A stretch of 14,115 bases of DNA from Nitrospirota bacterium. Lineage in GTDB: Bacteria > Nitrospirota > Nitrospiria > JACQBZ01. Every line of letters starts with the position of its first letter. Positions within the stretch are counted from its first letter, which is position 1. Below the pieces are notes generated by a model. It made no database searches, had not been told where the DNA came from, and saw only the letters and a list, made by a program, of their open reading frames with translations. Positions 1 through 7,395 of the stretch are shown in pieces. The stretch spans positions 1-14,115 of the forward strand of contig JACQHO010000044.1 in assembly GCA_016198945.1 (NCBI GenBank). Reading direction: 5' to 3'. Both the position numbers and the translations under genes were made by a program.

Positions 1-450
1 CGTGGAATCCGCGTTGATCTTGATGGATTCGGTCCTGATCAACCCGGTCAGAACGGGTGAACTGCCGCTGTTATTCGGATTCGCGCTAAACGCAACCGTA
101 TAACCCTCCAGTGTTACAAAAGCCGGCGCGGGAGGCGAGGTTACTCCGGGCATCAACGTGGCCGAGATGGTGACTTTGGCCGAATGCGGCCCGATTGGTT
201 CAACTTCCACCACATTGGGATCCGGGTCACAATCAAACTGAAAAGCGTCCACAGCGGAGGTATCCTCATTGCTGACAGCCGTGTCGGTCGGCACAATCGA
301 GTCAACCGTCAGGCAGAGGCCGGTCACTTCCACACCGAAACACTGCCCGGCTCCCCCGATCTCGCCGCAGCCCAGCGCGATTCCAAGCGCGGCCGTGGCC
401 CCCAAGGAAAGCCAGATCCGCGCCACTCTTGCCCGATTCACCTTATTCAC
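1..450 (-). CDS. Putative secreted lipoprotein, 5' part only (runs off left edge)
   Basis: I do not recognise this protein. An uninterrupted frame of 150 codons runs from a GTG at 450 to the window edge. A strong GGAGG ribosome binding site (456-460) sits 5 nt upstream of the GTG, which decides the start; an ATG at 453-455 is out of frame and stops at once. The N-terminus has a basic stretch (NKVNRARVAR), a hydrophobic segment (about residues 12-27) and an A-L-G-C lipobox at Cys28. It therefore probably goes to the Sec pathway and is lipidated, although Ala at the -3 position is not ideal. Further cysteines lie at about 37, 46 and 74. The rest is rich in Thr, Val, Ser and Pro with no transmembrane segment, which suggests a beta-sandwich-like exported domain. 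It starts 37 nt after the aroKB stop with no terminator between them, so it may be the distal gene of the pil-aro operon. The C-terminus is not in the window. Confidence 0.72.
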   Translation of the reverse strand, partial: MNKVNRARVARIWLSLGATAALGIALGCGEIGGAGQCFGVEVTGLCLTVDSIVPTDTAVSNEDTSAVDAFQFDCDPDPNVVEVEPIGPHSAKVTISATLMPGVTSPPAPAFVTLEGYTVAFSANPNNSGSSPVLTGLIRTESIKINADST

Positions 451-487
451 CCCATCCTCCTTATGGTTGACGCCGTCCCGGTTGATA

Positions 488-2062
488 TCAGAATCCCGCC
501 TTCAGAAGACCGGCGATCTCTTTTTCTCCTACCGGTTTTACCGCGACCCGGCCGATTTTCTCGGCCAGAACAAAATGGATCCTCCCGTCGGCCACCTTCT
601 TGTCCAGCGTCATGGCTTTAAGTATATCGGCCGTTCGGAGTTTCGGCAAGGCGACCGGAAGCCCCGCCCGCTTGAGAAGCTCGATTTGCCGTCGGACCGT
701 TGGGGCGTCCAATAAGCCCAGCCGGACCGATAGTTGCGCGGCAAAGGCGATTCCGATCGAGACGGCCTCGCCGTGCAGGTAAGTCCGGTATTTCGTGAGG
801 GTCTCCAGCGCATGTCCTAACGTATGGCCGTAATTGAGGATTTTCCGCAACCCGCCTTCCCGCTCGTCACGTTGGACCACCTCGGCCTTGATGGCACAGG
901 ATCGCCGTATGGCATGGGTCAGGGCCGCCGGTTCCCGTTTCAGGATCTTGTCCATATTGTCTTCGAGATAGGAGAAAAACTCCTCATCCCGGATCACGCC
1001 GTACTTGATCACTTCTGCGAGGCCCGAGATGAATTCGTGGCGGTTGAGCGTTTTTAAGACATCCGGATCAATGAAGACCAGTTTCGGCTGGTAAAAAGCG
1101 CCGATCAGGTTTTTCCCCATCGGATGATCCACGCCGGTCTTGCCGCCGATGCTTGCATCCACCTGGGCCGCCAGCGTGGTCGGGACCTGGATGAAGCCGA
1201 TCCCCCGCATGAAGGTCGCGGCCGCGAAGCCGGACAGATCGCCGAGGACGCCTCCCCCCAACGCCAGAACGGTCGAGCTCCTCTCAAAGGATTTCGAGAG
1301 CAGCGCGTCATAAAGACGTGAAACCGTTTTGAGATTCTTGAACCGTTCCCCGTCCGGCAGCATCACCTGCGTCACATTAAAACCGGCCTTCCGAAGGCTG
1401 CGCGTGACGGTGGAGCCGTAAAGCCTCCCCACGCGGGGATTCGTGACCACGGCTACTTTCCCCTTGAGGCCCAGCGAGGCCAGCCGTTCGCCGATGCGGG
1501 GAAGAATCCAGTTCCCGATCTCGATCAAATAACTCCGGTCTCCCAGATCCACACGAATCGGGGCGGTCGCGGATAAAATGTTTTTAATCATCCTGACCAC
1601 CTGTTTCGGATGCCGGTGGGTGGTGTCGATCCGGTGATCGGAAAGGAAATAATACGGCCGGCGGGTTTCAAGCAGTTGCCGGATCCGGTGAAGAAGCGGG
1701 CCTTGCTGCAACAGGGGACGATCCGTTCCGGATGTGCGGGCCACGATCGCGTCGGGCGAGGCCTCCAGCCCGATCAGGACTCCGTTTCGACGGAGGTTGC
1801 GGAGGTTCACAGGATCCATCACCACGCCGCCCCCCGTTGCGATCACGGTGGATTCTTGATTCGCCAGTTCCGACACGATTTGTTTCTCCCGTTTTCTGAA
1901 ATGCGCTTCACCGGAGCGTTTGAAGATCTCCGGAATCGTCCGGCCTTCCCGTTCGACAATCCGAAGATCGGTGTCCTCGAACTTCCAGCCGAGATCGTCG
2001 GCCAGCCGCCTTCCCACCTCGGTTTTTCCGGTTCCCATGAAACCGATCAGGATGATGTTCAC
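488..2062 (-). CDS. aroKB: Bifunctional shikimate kinase / 3-dehydroquinate synthase (AroK-AroB fusion)
   Basis: One 524-residue cytoplasmic protein carries two shikimate-pathway enzymes. Residues 1 to about 170 are shikimate kinase: Walker A GFMGTGKT (7-14), the D-T-D shikimate/Mg site (30-32), the GGG loop (77-79), the lid arginine in TDRPL (Arg115) and ETRRPYY. Residues about 171-524 are 3-dehydroquinate synthase: the NAD-binding glycine loop ALGGGVLGD (267-275), PTTLAAQVDASIGGKTGVD (294-312), and the expected zinc ligands Glu350 (GLAEVIKYG), His413 (YGHTLGH) and His430 (LHGE). Both active sites look intact. The length equals a kinase plus a DHQ synthase, and the same domain order is known in Thermotoga AroKB. 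The start is GTG, 2 nt after the aroC stop, with only a weak AGG ahead, so translation is probably coupled to aroC. It converts DAHP to 3-dehydroquinate and phosphorylates shikimate. Confidence 0.97.
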   Translation of the reverse strand: MNIILIGFMGTGKTEVGRRLADDLGWKFEDTDLRIVEREGRTIPEIFKRSGEAHFRKREKQIVSELANQESTVIATGGGVVMDPVNLRNLRRNGVLIGLEASPDAIVARTSGTDRPLLQQGPLLHRIRQLLETRRPYYFLSDHRIDTTHRHPKQVVRMIKNILSATAPIRVDLGDRSYLIEIGNWILPRIGERLASLGLKGKVAVVTNPRVGRLYGSTVTRSLRKAGFNVTQVMLPDGERFKNLKTVSRLYDALLSKSFERSSTVLALGGGVLGDLSGFAAATFMRGIGFIQVPTTLAAQVDASIGGKTGVDHPMGKNLIGAFYQPKLVFIDPDVLKTLNRHEFISGLAEVIKYGVIRDEEFFSYLEDNMDKILKREPAALTHAIRRSCAIKAEVVQRDEREGGLRKILNYGHTLGHALETLTKYRTYLHGEAVSIGIAFAAQLSVRLGLLDAPTVRRQIELLKRAGLPVALPKLRTADILKAMTLDKKVADGRIHFVLAEKIGRVAVKPVGEKEIAGLLKAGF

Positions 2063-2064
2063 CG

Positions 2065-3261
2065 CTACCTGTTCTTTACATATTCCATATAACCGTCATA
2101 ATTACGCTTCATCTCGGACAGCGAGTCGCCTCCGAACTTCTCGACCATCGCGGCCGCCAGTTCATACGCGACCACCGACTCCCCGATCACGCCGGCCGCC
2201 GGCACGGTGCAGATGTCGGACCGTTCCACCGTCGCCTCAAAGGCTTCCTTGGTTTTGATGTCGACGCTTTTCAGAGGCGAATATAGCGTCGCGATCGGCT
2301 TCATCGCCACGCGGAGAACGATGGGCTGCCCATTCGTGATCCCGCCCTCCAGCCCTCCGGCGTTGTTGGTTTTCCGGTAAAAGCCGCCGCCGGATTCGTC
2401 ATAAAAGATCTCATCGTGAACCTCGGAACCGAAGCGCCTGGCGGCCTCGAAGCCCATCCCGATCTCGACCCCCTTCATGGCCTGAATGCTCATCAAGGCG
2501 AAGGCTAGGCGGGCGCTCAATCGCCGGTCCCATTGACTGTAGCTTCCCAGCCCCATCGGAACATTCCGCGCCACCACTTCAAACACCCCCCCCAGCGTAT
2601 CCCCTTTTTCCTTCGCCTCGCGAATCTTCCGTGTCATTTTCTCGGCCGCCGCCGCATCGGCGCAACGGACCTCGGACTCCTCGGCCGCGGCCCGGATTTC
2701 ATCCAGCGTCATCCGGTCCGTCTCGGCCTGGATGCCTCCGATTTCGCGGACATGGCTCACGATCATGATCTGAAACGAATTCAACAAAGCCTTGGCCACG
2801 GCCCCGACCGCCACCCGGATCGCGGTCTCCCGCGCGCTGGCTTTTTCAAGGACATTTCGGATGTCGGTATGGGCGTATTTGATCGCTCCGACCAGATCGG
2901 CATGGCCCGGCCGGGGTTTCGTCACCACGCGCTGCTTCACCGGATCAACCGGAGGAGGCTCCGTTCCCTCCGGTGCTCCCGGAGGATCGACCGCCATGAT
3001 TTCCTGCCAGTTTCTCCAGTCCTTGTTCTCGATTTGCAGCCCGATCGGACTTCCCAATGTAAACCCCTTTCGAACCCCCGAGACAAACTCCACCCGGTCC
3101 TGTTCGATCCTCATTCGGCCGCCTCGACCATATCCCATCTGTCGGCGGGCGAGATCCCGATTGACCTCCGCCTCCGTGAGAGGAACGCCGGCCGGCAGCC
3201 CTTCAAGGACCGCCAGGAGCAGTCTTCCGTGGGACTCGCCGCCGTTCAAATATCGAAGCAT
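2065..3261 (-). CDS. aroC: Chorismate synthase
   Basis: Chorismate synthase removes phosphate from 5-enolpyruvylshikimate-3-phosphate using reduced FMN, giving chorismate, the last step of the shikimate pathway. The 398-residue product has the N-terminal signature LNGGESHG with catalytic His11. It also has RPGHADL with the second conserved His (about 120), the SARETAIRVAVG flavin/phosphate segment, RRFGSEVHDE, and the C-terminal RSDICTVPAAGVIGE. The length fits the longer class seen in Gram-positives and deep-branching bacteria rather than the roughly 360-residue enterobacterial form. The frame could also open at a TTG at 3264. I prefer the ATG at 3261 because AAGG lies 7 nt upstream and the protein then begins MLRYLNGGESHG. 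It starts 18 nt after the pilQ stop and is followed by aroKB at 2 nt. Linkage of pilMNOPQ to aro genes is common in proteobacteria. Confidence 0.98.
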   Translation of the reverse strand: MLRYLNGGESHGRLLLAVLEGLPAGVPLTEAEVNRDLARRQMGYGRGGRMRIEQDRVEFVSGVRKGFTLGSPIGLQIENKDWRNWQEIMAVDPPGAPEGTEPPPVDPVKQRVVTKPRPGHADLVGAIKYAHTDIRNVLEKASARETAIRVAVGAVAKALLNSFQIMIVSHVREIGGIQAETDRMTLDEIRAAAEESEVRCADAAAAEKMTRKIREAKEKGDTLGGVFEVVARNVPMGLGSYSQWDRRLSARLAFALMSIQAMKGVEIGMGFEAARRFGSEVHDEIFYDESGGGFYRKTNNAGGLEGGITNGQPIVLRVAMKPIATLYSPLKSVDIKTKEAFEATVERSDICTVPAAGVIGESVVAYELAAAMVEKFGGDSLSEMKRNYDGYMEYVKNR

Positions 3262-3279
3262 CAAACGACCTTCGGCCGG

Positions 3280-5583
3280 TTATTCCTGCACGATCTTCGG
3301 AGTGATGAAGATCAGCAATTCGTTTTTGGTATCCAACTTGGACTCGTTTTTAAACAGCCAGCCGAGAATCGGTATCCGCGAAAGGAGCGGGACGCCGACC
3401 GTGGTATTCTTCCGTTCATCCACGAAAATCCCGCCGATCACGGTCGTTTCACCGTCCTTGACCAGCACCTCGGTCGTCGCCTCCCGCTTCGAGATGCTGG
3501 GTCCGGCCGGACCGCTGAAGCTCCCGAGCGAGTTTCGGGCCGCCTTGACCTTCATGATGATGCTCCGGTCGGCCGTGATATGGGGCGTCACCTCCAGCGT
3601 CAGGTTGGCGTCCACGAAGGTGGTCTGCGTGCCCTGCTGCGACGTCGTCTGGAACGGGATGGACTCCCCCTGTTCAATCTTGGCCTTGACGTTATCCAGG
3701 GTCGTCACCTTCGGGCTCGAGATGGTCTTGGTCAACCCATTGAGCTCGCCGGCCGAGAGCCGGAGATCAAGATTGATGGGGTTGTCCGTAAAGCGCCCGA
3801 AGTTGAAGCCGATCGCCGGGACGCTGTTCAACCCCTCCGCGGATCCCGGGAGATTCACGGAAAAATCGGGCGTGAACGCCCCGAACGCCGGCTGGGCCGA
3901 CGAGGTCGTATTAATTCCCTGAACGCGGGAAATATTGTTTGAACTGATATTTGAAAACCCAACGCCCCACTGAATTCCCAGGGCCTGCGCAAAGCTGGTA
4001 TCGGCCTGGATGATGCGGGCCTCGATCTGGACTTGAGGCGTGCGCGTATCCAGCGTCTTGATCAAGGCCACCACTTCGTTGACGTGTTTGTTGATGTCTT
4101 TCACAATCATGGTGTTGGTCCGCTTGTCGATGGTGATATCGCCTCGGGGGCTGAGGTTCTTTTTCAGCGGATCAACCAGATCCTCCGCCTTGGCATAGTT
4201 CACATAAACCACTTTCGTGACCAGGTCTTCCGCACGGACTTTGGTTTCCTTTGCACGGGCTTCATCGTCCTGCTGCTTGGTGATATTCGCAACCGTGGCC
4301 ACGCGGATGATGTTCCCCTCGCGAACCTGGCCCAGATTATTCATTTTCAAGACAATCTCCAGCGCCTGGTCCCACGGCACATTAATCAGCTTGATCGTCA
4401 CCTTGCCTTTAACATCCTCGCTGATCACGATGTTCAGCCCGCTGACATCGGCCAGCAATCGAAGCACGTTGCTGATATCGGCATCCTGAAAATCCAGCGA
4501 GATTTTGCGCCCCGTGTATTTCCGTTGCAGGATCGGCTCCACCGTTTTGGCCGCTTCGGAAGGGGCGACCTCCGCAACCGGCGGGGGCGCTTCCGCTTTT
4601 TTGTGCTCGACGATCTTCTCCTTCGTCGGCTCCATCGCTTTTTCTTCTGAAACCTGTCCCGTCTCCATTTTGGAAGCGGCCGGAATCGGCAGTGGGACGG
4701 CCTCGGATGCGGTTAATGTGACCGCGATCTGCTGTCCGGACTGGGCCACCGCAAAAGTCACTTTTGATTTCAGATCAAAGACAACACGGACCTTTTTGGG
4801 CTTGTTGTGCTGTCCGATCCGAATCCGTTTGAGAAGCCGGTGTTTCACGGGAATTGTATTCGGCCGAATCCGGCTCGTCACATCGGACAGATCCACCACC
4901 AACCGGTTGCCGTCCACCATGAAGGCATCGGGCTTCAGCATTCCGTCCCCGGTAATCAGGATGGTAAACTTGTCGCCGTTCGGTTCCAGTTTCAACGTCG
5001 AGACCGTCTTTGCGTGCTGCAGCGACGGCTCGCTTAAGAGGGGTTGCTCCTCCACCCTCGGAGTCGGCGGCACCGGCATCTCCTGGGACGTTTCGGTCGG
5101 AGGCGGAGCCTCCGGTTGAACGGGCGGTTCCCCCCCGTCCGGCAGTCCCTCCGGTTTCTCGATGCCGATGAACAGCTTCTCGCCGTCCGCGCGCACGTGA
5201 GAAAGGACGGCTTCGGACAGCGTGATTTCCAGGCGGACGACGTTGCTGGGCTTTTCCCCTTCAATCGGCAGAAGGTCGGTGACGGCCCCCTGACCGATCG
5301 TCAACCGGTCTTTAAACCTGCCGACCGAAGCCCCGGCCAGATCCACGATGAGTCTCGGCGGATCCGTCAACAGGTAGGAAGTGTAGACCAGCGGTTTTTG
5401 ACCCGTCACGACGATTTCCGTTTCATCCGGGTGGTCCGCCACCGAAATATCCTGGAGGGTGTTCAGCTCATCGTCCGGCTGGGTTTGTTGTCGAACGGAT
5501 GCGCAGGACGCCGCTCCCCATATAAACGCCAGGACCAGCAATCCATTGAACAACCGCCAAATAAAAAACGCCTTGGGTTTCAT
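3280..5583 (-). CDS. pilQ: Type IV pilus outer-membrane secretin PilQ
   Basis: PilQ forms the multimeric outer-membrane pore through which the pilus emerges. The 767 residues read as: an N-terminal signal with a possible lipobox A-A-S-C (Cys27); two peptidoglycan-binding AMIN domains (about 45-145 and 195-295); a Pro/Glu/Lys-rich linker (about 297-350); a secretin/TonB short N-terminal domain (about 356-432, containing DADISNVLRLLADVSGLNI); an N-domain of the NolW type (about 450-515); and the secretin core (about 515-767). The core ends with the classic VPLLSRIPILGWLFKN (731-746) and ELLIFITPKIV. The start ATG overlaps the pilP stop by 4 nt and has a strong AAGGAGG site 7 nt upstream, so the start is secure. 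It is the last pil gene before aroC. If Cys27 is lipidated, the secretin could reach the outer membrane without a separate pilotin; this is inference. Confidence 0.97.
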   Translation of the reverse strand: MKPKAFFIWRLFNGLLVLAFIWGAASCASVRQQTQPDDELNTLQDISVADHPDETEIVVTGQKPLVYTSYLLTDPPRLIVDLAGASVGRFKDRLTIGQGAVTDLLPIEGEKPSNVVRLEITLSEAVLSHVRADGEKLFIGIEKPEGLPDGGEPPVQPEAPPPTETSQEMPVPPTPRVEEQPLLSEPSLQHAKTVSTLKLEPNGDKFTILITGDGMLKPDAFMVDGNRLVVDLSDVTSRIRPNTIPVKHRLLKRIRIGQHNKPKKVRVVFDLKSKVTFAVAQSGQQIAVTLTASEAVPLPIPAASKMETGQVSEEKAMEPTKEKIVEHKKAEAPPPVAEVAPSEAAKTVEPILQRKYTGRKISLDFQDADISNVLRLLADVSGLNIVISEDVKGKVTIKLINVPWDQALEIVLKMNNLGQVREGNIIRVATVANITKQQDDEARAKETKVRAEDLVTKVVYVNYAKAEDLVDPLKKNLSPRGDITIDKRTNTMIVKDINKHVNEVVALIKTLDTRTPQVQIEARIIQADTSFAQALGIQWGVGFSNISSNNISRVQGINTTSSAQPAFGAFTPDFSVNLPGSAEGLNSVPAIGFNFGRFTDNPINLDLRLSAGELNGLTKTISSPKVTTLDNVKAKIEQGESIPFQTTSQQGTQTTFVDANLTLEVTPHITADRSIIMKVKAARNSLGSFSGPAGPSISKREATTEVLVKDGETTVIGGIFVDERKNTTVGVPLLSRIPILGWLFKNESKLDTKNELLIFITPKIVQE

Positions 5584-6176
5584 TCGCTCCCCTCCTTTTG
5601 GGGATGAAGATCCAACTTCACTTCCCTGACCTTTTTTTCTCCGAAAATATCGGTGTATTTTTCCTCGACCGTTAAATAACGGTCGGTGATCTGTCGGACG
5701 ACGCCCTTATTCGGCCCCACCGGAGTCCCCACGCGGATGGTATAGCCCTTCCCATCCGGCGTCTGGACCATGGCGGAATAACCGAATCCCCCCCAAACGA
5801 TGCCGATCAGACGCAACTCGCCGATTTCCGTCTGCAACAGGGGAGGCAGGCTCTCCAGGGTTTTGGCCGTCTCGCCGGTCACCAGAATGGACCGGAACGG
5901 ATCCCGTCGCTCCTCCGGGTTGTAGACATACAGGGTCGGCGGAACCGTCGCCGGTTCCGCGCTCTTTTCTACGGCGGGGCTTTGCGCCGCAGTCTCGGGG
6001 GCCTTGGCCGCCGGTTTGGCCGGGGCCGGCCTTTCGGGAGGCTGACCGCCGCCGCATCCCATGGCCGCCATCAACAGCCCGGCGGTCAGCCCGGCGGCCA
6101 ACCAGCGGGAACCATCATGCCCCGCAGGCTCTGTGACCGCCCCATATTCCTGTTTTGGGTCCAATGGATGATTCAT
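5580..6176 (-). CDS. pilP: Type IV pilus assembly lipoprotein PilP
   Basis: PilP links the inner-membrane PilN/PilO dimer to the PilQ secretin in the periplasm. The 198-residue product has a hydrophobic segment (about 25-40) ending in A-M-G-Cys41, a slightly imperfect lipobox. A low-complexity Pro/Ala/Lys linker follows (45-80), then the family hallmark YNPEERRDPF (85-94) and a small beta domain (about 115-190, with ELRLIGIVWG and GYTIRVGTPVG) that matches the PilP fold known to bind the secretin. The same frame stays open upstream to 6344 inside pilO. The ATG at 6176 is chosen because AAGG lies 5 nt upstream and pilO stops 7 nt before it. The N-region ahead of the hydrophobic stretch is unusually long (about 24 residues) for a lipoprotein signal. 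It shares a 4 nt overlap with pilQ. Confidence 0.95.
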   Translation of the reverse strand: MNHPLDPKQEYGAVTEPAGHDGSRWLAAGLTAGLLMAAMGCGGGQPPERPAPAKPAAKAPETAAQSPAVEKSAEPATVPPTLYVYNPEERRDPFRSILVTGETAKTLESLPPLLQTEIGELRLIGIVWGGFGYSAMVQTPDGKGYTIRVGTPVGPNKGVVRQITDRYLTVEEKYTDIFGEKKVREVKLDLHPQKEGSE

Positions 6177-6183
6177 CTCGCCT

Positions 6184-6843
6184 TTACTCAAGCGCCGCGT
6201 GGCCGCCCCCGCCGCCTTTGGCGGCCGGCGGTGTGGCTTTTGCCGGTTGAGGCTTTTTCTTTTCTTCAGCCGGCTTCGGCTCGGCCGCCGCGAACGCGGT
6301 GGCCACAAAACCGGTCTGAATGACCAAACGCCCCTTTTCGACACGGGCGTTCCCCATTTTAATGTTCGTGATATTCACGATCCGCTGCAGCTTGCTCACA
6401 CTGTCAAAGAACAAAGCGATCGTATGATATCCGCCGCCGATTTCGACATCCACCGGAATTTCCGTATAGAGACCGCTGGCATCTTCTTTTCTGGAAGTGG
6501 GCCGCCACAATTTAAAATCAAGACCGACGCGGAGCCCCAGATCCGACACCTGCTTTAGAAGACTGGCCACCTCGGCCTCCGGAGGAAGTTGCTCCTTCTT
6601 TTCGGCAAGCTGCCGCTCCAACTCGGCATTCTCTTTCTTCAACTGATCGAGCTTCTCGACCTTGGCGCGATGGATCCCGATTTCACCCTCCAATTTGGCG
6701 AGATCAGTCCGAAGACCTGTAATTTGACTGTTTTTCGGAAGATAGAATAACCAGACGAACATCGCCACCATCAAGATAATGATCAAACCCAGGGCCAGCA
6801 TTTTCTGATAGGGCGGGAGATTTTTGATGAAATCCAGATTCAT
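6184..6843 (-). CDS. pilO: Type IV pilus inner-membrane alignment protein PilO
   Basis: PilO is a bitopic inner-membrane protein that pairs with PilN and binds PilP, transmitting between the cytoplasmic motor platform and the secretin. In the 219 residues, a single membrane helix lies at about 15-34. A heptad-like coiled coil follows at about 45-85 (many Lys/Glu/Leu), then a ferredoxin-like periplasmic domain (about 90-186) containing the PVDVEIGGGYHTIALFFDSVSKL-type stretch at about 130-152 that is typical of the family. The tail from about 188 is rich in Pro, Ala and Lys and ends with a glycine run; it is longer and simpler than in model PilO proteins and is probably disordered. The ATG directly abuts the pilN stop, with no gap, which fits translational coupling. 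Confidence 0.95.
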   Translation of the reverse strand: MNLDFIKNLPPYQKMLALGLIIILMVAMFVWLFYLPKNSQITGLRTDLAKLEGEIGIHRAKVEKLDQLKKENAELERQLAEKKEQLPPEAEVASLLKQVSDLGLRVGLDFKLWRPTSRKEDASGLYTEIPVDVEIGGGYHTIALFFDSVSKLQRIVNITNIKMGNARVEKGRLVIQTGFVATAFAAAEPKPAEEKKKPQPAKATPPAAKGGGGGHAALE

Positions 6844-7395
6844 TTAAATCACCATCGTACATCGAAGCTTAAAATTGTAAACAGGAACATTGAATTCCAC
6901 GGTTTGACGCGACTCAATCAACTGGATATCCGTAAAAAATTTTGTGTCCTTCATGTGGTTGATGAATTCGACGATGTCGGAATTGGTGATGGCCTTGCCG
7001 TCGATATCGATTTTCGAGCCCTGTGCCGTGATGCCGCTCAACCAAATCTTGATAGGGTCCATGCTCCGGCTGATCTCGTCCAGCAGACGAACCGGCGCTC
7101 CCTGGTTTTTCTTCAGCTGTTCGATGATCCGATTCTTCTCTTCCAGCACCTTCTTGTTATTTTCAAAATTCTCAACTTCCTTGACCTTCGCCTTCAACGA
7201 GGTTAATTCGGCATTGGCTTTGCTCTTGTCATCCTGAAGCCGGCCGATCTGGGAGTCCAATAAATACCAGAAATAGCCGCAGGCCACGAGGACGACGCCG
7301 ATCAGCACGCCCGCCAGAATCAGCTCGTACTGAACCTCCATCTGCTTCTTGGCCTTGCGCGCCTTGGGAACCGGCAATAAATTGATTTTGATCAT
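6844..7395 (-). CDS. pilN: Type IV pilus inner-membrane protein PilN
   Basis: PilN anchors the cytoplasmic ATPase-like PilM to the inner membrane. The 183-residue protein begins MIKINLLP, the conserved cytoplasmic peptide that docks into PilM. A basic stretch (KARKAKK) follows, then one membrane helix (about 24-45), a coiled coil (about 50-95) and a small periplasmic alpha/beta domain (about 100-183). The start overlaps the pilM stop as ATGA (7392-7395), so translation is very likely coupled and gives matched amounts of the two partners. Gene order M-N-O-P-Q is complete and intact. Confidence 0.96.
   Translation of the reverse strand: MIKINLLPVPKARKAKKQMEVQYELILAGVLIGVVLVACGYFWYLLDSQIGRLQDDKSKANAELTSLKAKVKEVENFENNKKVLEEKNRIIEQLKKNQGAPVRLLDEISRSMDPIKIWLSGITAQGSKIDIDGKAITNSDIVEFINHMKDTKFFTDIQLIESRQTVEFNVPVYNFKLRCTMVI

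Noticed and set aside
184..715. Plus-strand open frames at the left edge
   Set aside because: They overlap the 3' end of aroKB and the minus-strand lipoprotein gene, which has a strong GGAGG-GTG start and a signal sequence. The plus frames have neither.
2792..3922. Second long plus-strand open frame (376 codons) over the same stretch
   Set aside because: Also antisense to aroC/pilQ, Ser/Arg/Pro-rich, no motif or ribosome binding site support.
2533..3942. Long plus-strand open frame of 469 codons
   Set aside because: It is antisense to aroC and pilQ, which have clear family motifs. The composition is rich in Arg, His and Pro, as expected of a shadow frame in high-GC DNA, with no recognisable domain.
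6177..6344. N-terminal extension of PilP by 56 residues
   Set aside because: Arg/Pro-rich shadow of the pilO 3' end; the internal ATG at 6176 has a ribosome binding site and leads into the lipoprotein signal.
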